64,000 nt of DNA from Bacillus sp. NTK071 (GCF_017303315.1 NZ_JAFKOI010000005.1:1-64000), one strand, 5' to 3'; counted from the stretch's first letter, positions 17,372-27,221 are shown. The notes: generated by a model from the sequence alone, not told the origin. Made by a program: numbers and translations.

Positions 17372-17886
17372 TACATATATTCATTCTCTTTTTTAAACTT
17401 TTCTTCATCTATTCGATCTTTGACGATATGTGGTTCAACTGTAAGTCTAGATAAACCTAATCGTTTCATGATTTCATTCACTTCATCGTTAGTTACTTTG
17501 TCTGTTTTTCTTTCTGGGAACGCCCAATTTACAAGCGCATTGGCCATTTCAACAGCGTATCCTTTATTTCGATATGCTGGTATTAATTGGTATCCCACTT
17601 CAAGGTTATTTGACGATTCCACATTTTTAAACCCCATCGTCCCAATTACTTTTTCATCACATGTGTGAATAAGAACACCTTCCCACGTATGACTCACTCT
17701 TGAAACAGATGAATCTTTTAAATGAAAAGGCAAGAATTCCTCAAATTGAACACTCTCGAATTCTTCTGGAACATCGACATTTAGAAGTTTTTCTAGTTCT
17801 TTCTTATTTGCCATTGCTTTGATTAAGTCAAAGGAAAAAGGAATAATGGTCAGACGATCGGTCTGAAGGTAAGGCATTTTCCTCAA
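17371..17886 (-). CDS. GNAT family acetyltransferase, RimJ/RimL-like
   Basis: 171 residues. The N-terminal LQTDRLTIIPFSFDLIKAM is the usual opening of RimJ/RimL/YdaF-like enzymes. The acetyl-CoA loop is QLIPAYRNKGYAVEMA and is preceded by EVGY. The C-terminal third is unusually charged (about residues 135-171) and departs from the common pattern, so the acceptor is uncertain. The true start may be TTG at 17886 or the ATG three codons inside; AAGGAGG lies upstream of both. Confidence 0.78.
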   Translation of the reverse strand: MRKMPYLQTDRLTIIPFSFDLIKAMANKKELEKLLNVDVPEEFESVQFEEFLPFHLKDSSVSRVSHTWEGVLIHTCDEKVIGTMGFKNVESSNNLEVGYQLIPAYRNKGYAVEMANALVNWAFPERKTDKVTNDEVNEIMKRLGLSRLTVEPHIVKDRIDEEKFKKENEYM

Positions 17887-18052
17887 AAATCCTCCTTGTG
17901 AGTTATTTTCTTTGCAGTATGAAAATGACTTTAATCACTATACCTTAATGCTTTACTTACTGTAAACCATACCCCTACCATTCTTAAATAAACGGAATAT
18001 TCTTTTTGTTGTTTGTCCCTTACTTTATTAGGATATGCAGTTCATAAGAAAA

Positions 18053-18075
18053 AGCTGCCACAAATCGTAGCAACT
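18053..18075 (-). terminator. terminator of antiporter gene
   Basis: Nine-pair stem AGTTGCTAC/GTGGCAGCT with two or three G-U pairs, followed by TTTTCTT on the reverse strand. Confidence 0.6.
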
Positions 18076-19679
18076 TAGTGAGTCCTTTTTGAAGCCTTTA
18101 CAACATCTGTTTCTTCAAGATTTGAAAGACCATTATTCACAATCTCTTTATACTTCCAAGCAACTTCGCCAGAGATGATTTCTTCCTGCTCAAGTTCAGT
18201 TATTTTATCGTATTGTGCATAAAGCGAGTGCTTTTTCAGTGTAATTAATTGACTCGTTTTGAGTTCTGGATTCTCCTCTAGTAATCGGTCAAGTTCAGTA
18301 TGGCTCTTATCAATTTCACTTTGATAACTTGTTAACATTTCTGAGAAAACGGGTTCTGGCACGAATAACTGGGTTTTCAGCTTTCTAATTTCGGCAATAC
18401 CAGCTTCGTGTCGATGTAAGTTTGCCACAATGTCCTCATACTCTTTTGAACCGCTATGTTTTGCCCTTAAACCGAAGTAACTAATTAATGGTTTAATGGT
18501 TAAACCTTGTACAACTAGAGAGAAAAGAACAATACTGAATGTTAGAATAAGCACCGTATCTCTTCCAGTAAAATCACTAGGTAGACTCAATGCTAAAGCA
18601 ATTGAAAGAGATCCTTTTAATCCTCCCCAGTTCAGAACATGGCGCCATGACCAAGGTAGGCTTCTAATTGGTAATGTACTACCATAAACAGCAATCGTTC
18701 TTCCGACTAAAACGATAAGGAGAGCTAAACCTATGGTGCCCCATTGATCTGCGAAATTAATCCTAGTAATTTCGAGTCCAACCATAAGAAACACAATGGA
18801 GTTTGCAAGAAGCGCTGCCACATCCCAGAAGTTATTAATATTCAATCGTGTCGTTGGACTCATGCCAACTCTTGATCCAAAGTTACCAAATGTTAAGGCA
18901 CCTACTACGACAGCAATTACTCCTGATACGTGTATGCTTTCTGCGATTATGTACGATCCATAGAACAACAAGATACTGAAAATAATTTCTAGTGGATAAT
19001 CATCAAAATACTTGGTCAAAATGGAAATCCCATACCCAAGTCCCCCACCAACAAGTACTCCTCCAATAACAACCTTAATAAATTCAAATGAACCACTTGT
19101 AAGCCCGCCTAATCCCATATCGATATAGGCAAGTAGGGAGAAAGCAGATATTTTGAAAAGGACAACAGCAAGACCATCATTAAACAAACTCTCGCCTTCA
19201 ATGACTGTAGACAGCTTATGATTTACGCCCATACTCTTAAAGATAGACAGAACACTAACTGGATCTGTCGCGCTCATTAATGCTGCAAACACAAACGCTA
19301 CCGGTATCGAAAGACCGAGCAAATAATGGGTAGAAAACCCGATTACAATAAAGGAAAGAAATGTCCCTCCAAAAGCAAGGGCGATAATTGGTTTCTTGTT
19401 CTCATTGAGATGAGAGAACGGGAGCTTTAAAGCTGCCTCGCCTAATAAAGCTGGAAGAAAAATCGTTAAAATTACGAAATTAAAAATGTCCCCCTCCGTA
19501 ATAAACATCTTAAGTGGTTCAAGAACAGGAATATTCAATAGCCCAATTAAAGTTCCAATTATAACAAGTGCAATCGGATACGGCTGTTTTAGCTTTTTGG
19601 CGATTGCTGTAATACCAGCTGCTATCATCGTCAGAATTAATCCCAGTTCGAATATGTGATGCATATCTAAATGTTCCAT
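18075..19679 (-). CDS. CPA1-family sodium/proton antiporter
   Basis: 534-residue cation:proton antiporter with about twelve spans and a ~130-residue charged cytoplasmic tail. The ion-binding motif is ATDPVSV (about residues 136-142), followed by EGESLFNDGLAVVLF; a later GLKGSLSIALALS is also conserved. These are NhaP-type CPA1 hallmarks. It exports Na+ (or K+/Li+) in exchange for protons. With two Ktr channels in the window, it fits a cell that manages cation stress. GGAGGC precedes the ATG. The tail has no recognisable RCK domain. Confidence 0.9.
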   Translation of the reverse strand: MEHLDMHHIFELGLILTMIAAGITAIAKKLKQPYPIALVIIGTLIGLLNIPVLEPLKMFITEGDIFNFVILTIFLPALLGEAALKLPFSHLNENKKPIIALAFGGTFLSFIVIGFSTHYLLGLSIPVAFVFAALMSATDPVSVLSIFKSMGVNHKLSTVIEGESLFNDGLAVVLFKISAFSLLAYIDMGLGGLTSGSFEFIKVVIGGVLVGGGLGYGISILTKYFDDYPLEIIFSILLFYGSYIIAESIHVSGVIAVVVGALTFGNFGSRVGMSPTTRLNINNFWDVAALLANSIVFLMVGLEITRINFADQWGTIGLALLIVLVGRTIAVYGSTLPIRSLPWSWRHVLNWGGLKGSLSIALALSLPSDFTGRDTVLILTFSIVLFSLVVQGLTIKPLISYFGLRAKHSGSKEYEDIVANLHRHEAGIAEIRKLKTQLFVPEPVFSEMLTSYQSEIDKSHTELDRLLEENPELKTSQLITLKKHSLYAQYDKITELEQEEIISGEVAWKYKEIVNNGLSNLEETDVVKASKRTH

Positions 19680-19758
19680 AATCTGCCTCCGATTCTTTAT
19701 TGTTCTCCTATTATAACCAAAATGTTATAAGAATGGAAAATCGCGTAAAAAAGAAAAG

Positions 19759-19782
19759 AAGAGCTCCCAGTTGGGAACTCTT
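19759..19782 (-). terminator. nprE terminator
   Basis: AAGAG.TCCCA/TGGGA.CTCTT stem followed on the reverse strand by a long T-rich tract. Confidence 0.85.
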
Positions 19783-19796
19783 CCAAGTAATATGAT

Positions 19797-21431
19797 TTAG
19801 TTGACGCCAACTTGACTCCAAGCACTTGCAACTGAATTGTACGTTGATCCTGTGCCATAAAGATCAGTAGTTGCCTGCAAAAGAGCAGAACGAGCTGCAC
19901 TAAAGTTGCTTGTAGGTGTTAAATAAACGGATAACGCGCGGTAGTAAATCTTCTCAGCTTTTGCTTTACCAATGCTCTGAATCGTTAGATAAGCTGCTTT
20001 GTTTGGAATTCCACTGTTTGTGTGAACACCGCCGTTATCGGAAGTAGTATTGTAGTAGTCATTCATGTGAGAAGGCTGACCATATGCTTCTGGATTCGAT
20101 AAGCTTCGTAGCGCATCCCCTGACTTATTAGGCGTATAAACATCCTCACCGAGAAGGAAGTCACCAGGCTCAACGAAATACCCGAAAACGTCGGACATAG
20201 ATTCATTCAATGCGCCTGATTGATTTTGATACTGAAGTCCTGCCGTTCTTTCCGTTACAGCATGCGTAATTTCATGCGCAACAACGTCTTGTGCGCCAGA
20301 TAGCGGGGCGAATGTAGTACCATCTCCATCACCATACACCATTTGTGAACCGTTCCAGAATGCATTGTTGTAGTTTGAGCCGTAGTGTACAGTGGAGCGT
20401 ATTGTCGCACCATTGTTGTCATAGCTGTTTCGGTTGTGTGTGTTGTAATAATAATCATAAACAGTACCAGCATAATAGTTTGCATCAACATCTGCGCCCT
20501 GAGATGCTGCAGTAAAAGCATTATTGCTATCTACTGAATAGCTACCTGGAAGAGAAGATCCGGAATTAGCTGTTCTCGTTTCGATAACACCACTCATTGG
20601 CTTCGTTGTGTCATATAAATAGTACGTGCCATTCGAATAGTACGTATTTAGTGATTTGTAATCACCTAGTACACCATAACCATATCCAGTTGTTGCTCCT
20701 TCGGTTACAGCGTTATACGAGTCTACGATCGATCCATCTCGTGCGTCTACAAAAATTTGCCAGTTTGCAGGATATGGATCGATGAACTGAAGTTGAACTT
20801 TATAGGTCATGTAGTAGTTTCCGTCTTTTTCATAAACTACTTTTTCACTTTTCTCTGTCATGTCAGTAGCTTCAGATTTTCTTACGAAGCTAGGATTTTC
20901 ATCTACAATATTCTTAGGCTTCACATCGATTGACTTCCAAGCTTTTTTAACAGCTTCGTCTTCCGATAGCTTTACGTTCGAATTACCTTTGAAATTCTCT
21001 TCTGCAGCAGGGTGAAGATCTCCATTGACCGCTACAACTTCGCCTGTTTCATCAGTATGTACGATGAATCTCGCTCCGTCGATTGCAACTCCCTTTACTG
21101 TTTGAACATACTCATAGTGCGTCATTCCAAGATCATCTGTCGATTCCTTTACAAGTTTAAGATCTTTTGTTTTTACTTTAAATAAACTTTCATTAGACTT
21201 TAGATATTCTTTAACTGCTTTCTCAGTTTTAACACTCTTTTCCGATAGTTTTCCGGAAAGGAAAGATGGCACCTTACGCTCATTTTCCCAATTTTGCTTC
21301 ACAATTTCCATTTTTTCTAGTGCCTGCTTTTGTTCCGGATTTAAATCCTTTGAAGAAGCAGCAGAAGCAGCAGGTAGGGCTGAACCAAATGCAAGACCAG
21401 TCGCAAGAACAACGGCGATTCCTTTTTTCAT
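19797..21431 (-). CDS. nprE: secreted neutral metalloprotease, M4 (thermolysin/bacillolysin)
   Basis: A 544-residue pre-pro-enzyme. A Sec signal ([20 protein letters not shown]) is followed by an FTP-like and PepSY propeptide (to about residue 245) and a mature M4 domain beginning near [16 protein letters not shown]. Zinc ligands and catalytic Glu are in [11 protein letters not shown] (386-390 HEITH) and the downstream NESMSD; the [14 protein letters not shown] segment supplies the proton-stabilising His. Two ATGs lie close together; GGAGG is eight bases before the second (21431) but only two before the first (21437), so the inner one is preferred. Confidence 0.95.
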   Translation of the reverse strand: MKKGIAVVLATGLAFGSALPAASAASSKDLNPEQKQALEKMEIVKQNWENERKVPSFLSGKLSEKSVKTEKAVKEYLKSNESLFKVKTKDLKLVKESTDDLGMTHYEYVQTVKGVAIDGARFIVHTDETGEVVAVNGDLHPAAEENFKGNSNVKLSEDEAVKKAWKSIDVKPKNIVDENPSFVRKSEATDMTEKSEKVVYEKDGNYYMTYKVQLQFIDPYPANWQIFVDARDGSIVDSYNAVTEGATTGYGYGVLGDYKSLNTYYSNGTYYLYDTTKPMSGVIETRTANSGSSLPGSYSVDSNNAFTAASQGADVDANYYAGTVYDYYYNTHNRNSYDNNGATIRSTVHYGSNYNNAFWNGSQMVYGDGDGTTFAPLSGAQDVVAHEITHAVTERTAGLQYQNQSGALNESMSDVFGYFVEPGDFLLGEDVYTPNKSGDALRSLSNPEAYGQPSHMNDYYNTTSDNGGVHTNSGIPNKAAYLTIQSIGKAKAEKIYYRALSVYLTPTSNFSAARSALLQATTDLYGTGSTYNSVASAWSQVGVN

Positions 21432-21505
21432 TTTCATTTCCTCCGTTTCGGAATAATTAGAATTTTTAGTACATTAGTAGATTATCACAGATTTTTTCAT
21501 GTTTG

Positions 21506-21569
21506 TATTGGGAAATATAGTAGAACTCACAGGGTTATAGTTAGCTTTTTCGCGTACCATTTCCCAATA
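21506..21569 (-). repeat. inverted repeat in the nprE leader/promoter
   Basis: TATTGGGAAAT (21506-21516) and ATTTCCCAATA (21559-21569) form perfect 11-base arms 42 bases apart, between 75 and 140 bases upstream of nprE. It could be an operator dyad or an RNA stem in the leader. Confidence 0.5.
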
Positions 21570-21654
21570 ACATTTTAGGTTTAATAGTGATATACTGTAT
21601 TTACGAGATTAGTATTTGGAAAATAATTACATAATTAGGTGACTACATGTAAAT

Positions 21655-21677
21655 AAGGCAGGCCAATGGCCTGCCTT
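21655..21677. terminator. terminator in the 21438-21930 gap
   Basis: AAGGCAGGCC/GGCCTGCCTT ten-base arms with a three-base loop. It is the first good hairpin downstream of the c-di-GMP gene (reverse strand), about 250 bases past its stop; the tail is only moderately T-rich. Confidence 0.65.
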
Positions 21678-21744
21678 TCTGACTTATCATGTTAAGGGGT
21701 GAAACCTTAGTACTATATTGTAGCTCATATACCTTTTTGATCTT

Positions 21745-21854
21745 TTGGCTATGTTAGCTCATCTTGTTGATATCTCGGTTTTTGGCTCATTCGAGTGAAA
21801 GCTCAGTTTCACTCGAATGAGCCAAAACTCCACACTGTTCATTAACATAGCCAA
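21745..21854. repeat. nested palindrome downstream of c-di-GMP gene
   Basis: An inner perfect 21-base inverted repeat (21780-21800 / 21807-21827, loop GCTCAG) is enclosed by a second, 12-base perfect inverted repeat (TTGGCTATGTTA at 21745-21756, TAACATAGCCAA at 21843-21854). The two arm pairs share the TTTTGGCT..AT start. No coding frame explains it; it lies in the 3' region of the gene at 21931-24336. Confidence 0.75.
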
Positions 21855-21930
21855 TCTTTTAAAGCTTGCTATGCTTGCTGCAATAAAGGATTCGCACATC
21901 GACTCTCTTTTTTTGAATGCAAGCCACTCA

Positions 21931-24336
21931 TTAAACAACATATGTTTCCATGAATGGTTTTATTTCATTAGCAGGAACTGGTCTACTATACAAATAGCCC
22001 TGAATTTCATAACACTCTAGCCCCTTCAACACAGACAATTGCTCTTCTGTTTCCACTCCTTCTGCTATAATGTCTAAACCAAGATGCCGAGCCATCGAAA
22101 TAATTGTTGTTACTACTGCAAGGTCACACGAATTCATTGTAATATCTTTAATAAATAATCGATCAATCTTTAAACGATTGATGGGTAGTTTCTTCATATA
22201 GTTTAATGAACTATATCCTGTCCCAAAATCATCCATACTAATTTCAAGTCCTAGCTCCCTTAATTTATGTAACTTTTCAATTGTTTCTTCCTCGTTAAAC
22301 ATGGCCATGCTTTCAGTAATTTCAATTTCAAGAGATTTCGGTTCTAGTCCTACTTCTGTTAATATCGTATGAATCGTACAGACAATATCCTCTTGATTGA
22401 AATGTCTTTGTGATAAGTTCACTGCAACCGTTAACTCTTTCTCAAAAATAAGATGCCACTGCTTTAACTGTTCACATGCCTGTCTCATTACCCACTTTTC
22501 TATCGGAATAATTAACCCTGTTTCTTCCGCTGCCTGAATAAATTCATCCGGAGGAATTAATCCAATGTTAGGGTGCTGCCACCTTACAAGTGCTTCAAAT
22601 CCAATTACCTTGCCTAGAAGAGTATTGATTTTTGGTTGATAATAAACAATAAGTTCATTTTCATCGATTGCTCTCCTTAGATCGTTTTCCAGTATGATTT
22701 TATGAAGGGTCTGGTTACTCATTTCTTCTATATAAAAAGCAAAATTATTAGTGGTTTTATCCTTCACATCGTACATGGCCATGTCTGCATGCTTCATTAG
22801 CTCAGCTGCATCCCTCCCATGATGAGGATAAAGAGATATGCCTATACTAGCTGTTAATAAACATTCCTGGTTATCAATTAGTAATGGCTGATGAAATGAC
22901 TCTAGAACCTGCTTTGCAATTCTAGCAACATACTGTTCTTCTTCAGTCACAAGAATTGTAAATTCATCTCCTCCTAATCTAGCAACCACAAACCTGTCAT
23001 TAAGAACTTGCTCAAGACGCTTTCCAATTGCTTGAATTACTCGGTCACCGAACTCATGACCAAATAAATCATTAATTCGTTTAAATCGATCGAAGTCAAT
23101 GAGCATAACAGCAAATGGCATAGGTTTTTCTCGTTTAAGAAGTTCAGTAAGCTTTTCATTGAAGTACCTACGGTTTGGTAGACCCGTAAGCTCATCATGA
23201 TAAGCTAAATAATGAATCATCTTTTCTGCTCGATTGTTTTCTGTCACATCTTTTGCAATCCCATATACGCCAACGATCTTACCACTAATCATAATCGGTA
23301 CTGTTGAGATATAAAGTTCTTTGTAATCTTTCTTTTTTGTTTGGATTTTCACTTCGAATTGGTGAACTTCCCCCTGTAAAGACCTATGAAACATTCCTCT
23401 AGCAAGTTCTATATCACTAGGAGATATAACTTGATCAAAGGTCATCTTTTTTAATTCAGAAATCGAGTATCCAGTGTATTCTGAAGCAATATAGTTAACA
23501 CTTATAAACTTTCCTTCTGTATTGATTGAGAACACAGCATCAGGATTATGATGAAATAGAGATTGAAACTGTTGCTCATTTTTAGCAAGTCTCTCTGACT
23601 GCTCCATTTGTCTTATGACTCCTAATCGATCTGGGATATAAATGAGTCCTCCTATACAAATCAGAATAAAGGCAAGCGAAACGAGATAAGGATCAAAGGT
23701 TCCGTTAGGATTTGAAAAGGTCGTTTGATCAATCATTCCATAGAATAATAGGTATGGTAAACACAGAAAGGCGGTTCCAGCTGCTAGAGCACCAGCAAAT
23801 TTCATACCTTTATCATGATTCAACTTCTCCTCAACGTTAATTAAATATAAAAAACGAACAAGGCACATAGAGAATCCAGTGATAACAATAACCGCTAACA
23901 CCAGATGCAATGGATAAAATGAAATAACTCTCCTAAAGTAAACGAGGTTTCCAGCCGAAAAAGTAACTAGAATCCCTGTAGCTAAAGTCAATCCATTACT
24001 CAAGTGAAAACGATGTTTCATTGTGTTTTGTGAAATGTTTCGTAAAATCAAATAGCTATTTAATGCGCTTAACAAAATCAAAATAACAGCATGGAGAAAA
24101 TAAATCTTAATACTACCAGCTGAGGAGACTGATAAATTCACTAATAAGTTAATCGCATAAAACGAAAATCCCATAATCATTGCACTTGAAATAATCAATT
24201 TATTCGCATGAACTAGATTGTCTTTTTTTATTACAACAATTACAGACATCCCTCCGTAGAAGGAAAGTAGAGCTAGTAAAAATGCCGATAACGTATATAA
24301 ATATCCAATGTCGTACAGAGAAAGTAATGAATTCAT
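21931..24336 (-). CDS. membrane PAS-GGDEF-EAL c-di-GMP enzyme (DgcW/YkoW-like)
   Basis: 801 residues. Seven or eight membrane helices fill residues 1-235 in the position of a MHYT sensor. A PAS domain (about 255-370), a GGDEF domain with intact RLGGDEFTIL and an EAL domain with EALVRW, ITESMAMF, MDDFGTGYSS and AEGVET follow. Both catalytic halves appear active, so it could make and degrade c-di-GMP. Length and order equal B. subtilis YkoW (MHYT-PAS-GGDEF-EAL, ~800 residues), but the MHYT motifs themselves are eroded. Single-gene unit; the ribosome site (GGGTG) is weak. Confidence 0.88.
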   Translation of the reverse strand: MNSLLSLYDIGYLYTLSAFLLALLSFYGGMSVIVVIKKDNLVHANKLIISSAMIMGFSFYAINLLVNLSVSSAGSIKIYFLHAVILILLSALNSYLILRNISQNTMKHRFHLSNGLTLATGILVTFSAGNLVYFRRVISFYPLHLVLAVIVITGFSMCLVRFLYLINVEEKLNHDKGMKFAGALAAGTAFLCLPYLLFYGMIDQTTFSNPNGTFDPYLVSLAFILICIGGLIYIPDRLGVIRQMEQSERLAKNEQQFQSLFHHNPDAVFSINTEGKFISVNYIASEYTGYSISELKKMTFDQVISPSDIELARGMFHRSLQGEVHQFEVKIQTKKKDYKELYISTVPIMISGKIVGVYGIAKDVTENNRAEKMIHYLAYHDELTGLPNRRYFNEKLTELLKREKPMPFAVMLIDFDRFKRINDLFGHEFGDRVIQAIGKRLEQVLNDRFVVARLGGDEFTILVTEEEQYVARIAKQVLESFHQPLLIDNQECLLTASIGISLYPHHGRDAAELMKHADMAMYDVKDKTTNNFAFYIEEMSNQTLHKIILENDLRRAIDENELIVYYQPKINTLLGKVIGFEALVRWQHPNIGLIPPDEFIQAAEETGLIIPIEKWVMRQACEQLKQWHLIFEKELTVAVNLSQRHFNQEDIVCTIHTILTEVGLEPKSLEIEITESMAMFNEEETIEKLHKLRELGLEISMDDFGTGYSSLNYMKKLPINRLKIDRLFIKDITMNSCDLAVVTTIISMARHLGLDIIAEGVETEEQLSVLKGLECYEIQGYLYSRPVPANEIKPFMETYVV

Positions 24337-24476
24337 TTAAACACCCGGCCTTCTGCTACCAAACGATAACTTTTTATATGATCTCAAACGATTGAGTAAA
24401 TAATGATGATCGCGTTATGAAAGCTACATTTCATACATAGATATGGAACAACCATGAACAAGCAGGTGAGCATCTT

Positions 24477-25049
24477 ATGTATAAGAAAATGACAGCTGTT
24501 TTCTTTGGAAGTATTCTAGTTGGATTTGGCATTAACGGTTTTCTTGTTCCGAATCATTTAATAGATGGTGGAATGATTGGAATTGGTTTAATTATTAAAT
24601 ACATGTGGGGTTACCAGACAGGACTAACGATTATCTGCTTAAGTATCCCGCTCTACATTATTGCATTTTTTTATTTCAGACCCTATTTCTACAACAGTCT
24701 TCATGGCTTATTACTATCTTCCTTCTTCATTGATGTTCTTTCACCACTTCGTCACACCTTTTCCTTCTCCATACTCATAAGCGCCATCCTCGGTGGACTA
24801 TTTGTCGGTTCTGGTATAGGCTTAATGCTTAAATTTGAAACAAGTACCGGTGGAACAGATCTCCTTGCCCAATTTATTTCACGTGTACTCTCTTTAAACG
24901 TTGGAGTGATTATTTTCCTTATTGATGGCTTTGTTATTATTATCGGCTCAAAGACCATTGGTTTGAACGCTACAATGTATTCAGCTGTAACTATTTTTGC
25001 CGTTGGACTTGCAACAAGCTTCTTAACACTTCATAAACAACCAACTTAA
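24477..25049 (+). CDS. YitT family membrane protein, short form
   Basis: 190 residues with five or six membrane spans. The opening FFGSILVGFGINGFLVPNHL and the central STGGTDLLAQFISR are YitT-family signatures (DUF161 repeats). Usual YitT proteins have about 280 residues with a C-terminal cytoplasmic DUF2179 domain; this one stops right after the last span, and a terminator follows at once, so the short form looks genuine. Function of the family is unproven (transport is suspected). AGGTGAG precedes the ATG. Confidence 0.8.
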   Translation: MYKKMTAVFFGSILVGFGINGFLVPNHLIDGGMIGIGLIIKYMWGYQTGLTIICLSIPLYIIAFFYFRPYFYNSLHGLLLSSFFIDVLSPLRHTFSFSILISAILGGLFVGSGIGLMLKFETSTGGTDLLAQFISRVLSLNVGVIIFLIDGFVIIIGSKTIGLNATMYSAVTIFAVGLATSFLTLHKQPT

Positions 25050-25076
25050 AGCGCATGCCCTGTGGACATGCGCTTT
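25048..25076. terminator. terminator between yitT-like gene and spoIIP
   Basis: AAAGCGCATG/CATGCGCTTT ten-base arms at the YitT stop; the spoIIP stop lies 19 bases beyond on the other strand. Confidence 0.8.
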
Positions 25077-25094
25077 AGATTGCGTTTTTACAGG

Positions 25095-26267
25095 CTAATT
25101 ACTTACTTTTTGTGTACTCCAATAATTTTCGCTCATAACGTCTGCAATAGCTTTTACCGTTCTGCTTAGTTGTTCTAGATTGTTATCAACGCCACCAATT
25201 TCAATCAACAATGCACTAGGAGATAAATCCTGGTTGTAAATTCCATCCACTCCCTGCCCTTTCTTACCAATAACCCCTCTACTTAATCCAGGGTATTCCT
25301 TTTTTAATGCCTCATGTAAGTCTTTCGCTAACGCCAGGTTTTTCTCATAGTTAGGATTTTCTTCTCCTATTACAAATACAGTACGAGCATATTCTTTGTT
25401 ATTGATTGTCACTGTTGTATCTTTCTCTCTTAATGAATCCCGATGAATATCAATAAATAAATCTAACCCATCATTTCCACCCATCGCAGATTGAACGATC
25501 GTTCTAGATACATCGTAAGCTTTTCCATGTTCCCACCCTTTTTTATTTAAGAGAGCTCCTATGTTGGAATCATCCACCTGTGTTCCAATTCCTCTGTTTT
25601 CAAGCTCTTCACCAAGCATCTTACCTACTAGTGTTATATTCGTTTTACCATCGTTAGCTAGATTTGCATTTTTCTCTCCTTCTAGCCCCAGTAACGGAAG
25701 ATAGGATTCGTAACTGTGGGAATGATAGATAAAAGCCACTTTGCGTCCGTTCGTTGTGTGAAGTGGTGGAGTTACCTGATCCTTTGAATCTTGAATTTGA
25801 AGCTTATCAGAAGATACGTCACGCTCTTTCAATAACTCATTAAGTGGCGGTGCTGATTCTACCGGTAGGTTTGTGAAATTTGTTCCTTCTCCAGCTACAT
25901 GAATTTTCGCATCGTATAATGCAAATCCTGGTAGCTCTCCGCCAACCAGACTTCTAATATCTCCCGGTTTAATGCTCGTAATGAACTGGAACGCAACGAG
26001 TGAAAAAGCAGGCGGCTCACTTTCCTCAGGTAAAACCTGAGTCAGATAATGATTTTCAGTCCCCATCCCATATACCATTGCTTCTGTAGAAAAACTCGTG
26101 ATCCAGTCATGAATCATAGAAGATGAGAGTTGATATTTTGTTTCTGAAGATGAAATAATTCCAGCTAGAATAAATAATATAACTAGTCCAATAATCGTAA
26201 AAAAAGAAAATGCCCTAATTTGATTGCTGCTTCTATCACTAAACAACTTAATTGAGTTGCTTTTCAT
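25095..26267 (-). CDS. spoIIP: stage II sporulation protein SpoIIP (peptidoglycan amidase/endopeptidase)
   Basis: 390 residues: an N-terminal membrane anchor (about residues 20-42), a linker, and the SpoIIP catalytic domain with [23 protein letters not shown] and LIEIGGVDN near the end. SpoIIP works with SpoIID and SpoIIM to thin septal peptidoglycan and drive engulfment. In B. subtilis spoIIP is next to gpr; here it stands beside a cytochrome c, so it may be the main gene or a paralogue. The frame is open to 26300; GGGAGG supports the ATG at 26267. Confidence 0.85.
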   Translation of the reverse strand: MKSNSIKLFSDRSSNQIRAFSFFTIIGLVILFILAGIISSSETKYQLSSSMIHDWITSFSTEAMVYGMGTENHYLTQVLPEESEPPAFSLVAFQFITSIKPGDIRSLVGGELPGFALYDAKIHVAGEGTNFTNLPVESAPPLNELLKERDVSSDKLQIQDSKDQVTPPLHTTNGRKVAFIYHSHSYESYLPLLGLEGEKNANLANDGKTNITLVGKMLGEELENRGIGTQVDDSNIGALLNKKGWEHGKAYDVSRTIVQSAMGGNDGLDLFIDIHRDSLREKDTTVTINNKEYARTVFVIGEENPNYEKNLALAKDLHEALKKEYPGLSRGVIGKKGQGVDGIYNQDLSPSALLIEIGGVDNNLEQLSRTVKAIADVMSENYWSTQKVSN

Positions 26268-26455
26268 TCCTAATTCCCTCCCACCATTCCTTTCTTTCAT
26301 ATTCTATTTCTATGAAATGGATCTTCAAATTAGAAGATTTTTTTACTAGCAAACATAGAATACCTTCCATCCTTCAGAAAGGTAGAACCAAAATATATTT
26401 GATAATTGGATGTGTGAAAAGTATGATTAAGATGAGGATACAGGAGGTGAACAGA

Positions 26456-26827
26456 ATGGGTAAATCATCCGCATATATAAGTGCAACAATTTTGTTCCTT
26501 GTCTTGGTTGTAGGTTTTACATATTGGCTTTCCACAACCGAAGAACATGCTGGAGGTGGCGAAGGTAGTCACAGTGAGCAATCTGAAGAAGGCGGTGACT
26601 CTGCTGGAGGAGAAGCTGAGCAAATTTTTGCACAAAATTGTGCTTCATGCCACGGAGAAAACCTTGGTGGTGGTGCAGGACCTGCACTTGAAGCAGTTGG
26701 TGGCAAATATTCCAAAGATGAAATTCTTGGTATCATTAAGAATGGAAAAGGCGGCGGAATGCCAGCAGGAGTAATCGAAGGAAAAGAAGCTGAGTTAGTA
26801 GCAACATGGCTTTCTGAAAAGAAATAA
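26456..26827 (+). CDS. membrane-anchored small cytochrome c
   Basis: 123 residues. One N-terminal uncleaved-looking anchor (residues 7-25), a Gly/Ser/Glu-rich linker, and a class I cytochrome c domain with the heme motif CASCH (62-66) and an axial Met in GGMPAG (Met102). This is the build of the Bacillus c-550/c-551 cytochromes that carry electrons to cytochrome c oxidase on the outer membrane face. AGGAGGTGA lies just before the ATG; the frame is open further upstream but overlaps spoIIP. CtaG and SCO, oxidase assembly factors, occur elsewhere in the window. Confidence 0.9.
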   Translation: MGKSSAYISATILFLVLVVGFTYWLSTTEEHAGGGEGSHSEQSEEGGDSAGGEAEQIFAQNCASCHGENLGGGAGPALEAVGGKYSKDEILGIIKNGKGGGMPAGVIEGKEAELVATWLSEKK

Positions 26828-26890
26828 AGTGAGCTTCCATTAGAGGGGGTTTTACTGTCCCTTTAGGGTTGCATGAGAGCGCTTTACCTA

Positions 26891-26922
26891 AAAACCTTCT
26901 GTTCGAGCGAACAGAAGGTTTT
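26891..26922 (+). terminator. cytochrome c gene terminator
   Basis: AAAACCTTCTGTTCG/CGAACAGAAGGTTTT, fifteen-pair stem with a T-tail. Confidence 0.88.
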
Positions 26923-26936
26923 TTAAAATACGAAAA

Positions 26937-26950
26937 AGAAAGCGTTATCA
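26937..26950 (+). promoter_or_regulatory. candidate CcpA (cre) site
   Basis: AGAAAGCGTTATCA matches the cre consensus at 13 of 14 positions and lies 30 bases upstream of the ribU promoter. No functional evidence. Confidence 0.35.
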
Positions 26951-26979
26951 TAAAATAGCTTAGTTTCAAGATGTTTTTA

Positions 26980-27008
26980 TTGAGATATCTCTACCACCGC
27001 GCTATAAT
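26980..27008 (+). promoter_or_regulatory. promoter of the FMN riboswitch / ribU transcript
   Basis: TTGAGA (26980-26985), 17-base spacer, TATAAT (27003-27008). The aptamer starts 26 bases downstream. Confidence 0.75.
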
Positions 27009-27033
27009 GAACATGTAAACATTATAGCGAACT

Positions 27034-27163
27034 ATCTTCGGGGCAGGGCGTAATTCCCGACCGGCGGTGAAGGATATGCAATTCCTCAAGCCCGCGAGCC
27101 TGTATTTTGGGCAGGATCTGGTGTGATTCCAGAGCCGACAGTATAGTCTGGATGGGAGAAGAT
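27034..27163 (+). promoter_or_regulatory. FMN riboswitch (RFN element)
   Basis: The conserved segments ATCTTCGGGGCAGGG, ATTCCCGACCGGCGGTGA, AGCCCGCGAGCC, GGCAGGATCTGGTG, GATTCCAGAGCCGACAGT and GGATGGGAGAAGAT occur in order. FMN binding should favour the downstream terminator at 27222-27250 and switch off ribU. Confidence 0.97.
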
Positions 27164-27221
27164 GGTGGAGTAGTAAGTTGCTTTCATTTCAAGAAAGTGC
27201 TTGCTTATTTCCCCATGCCGT

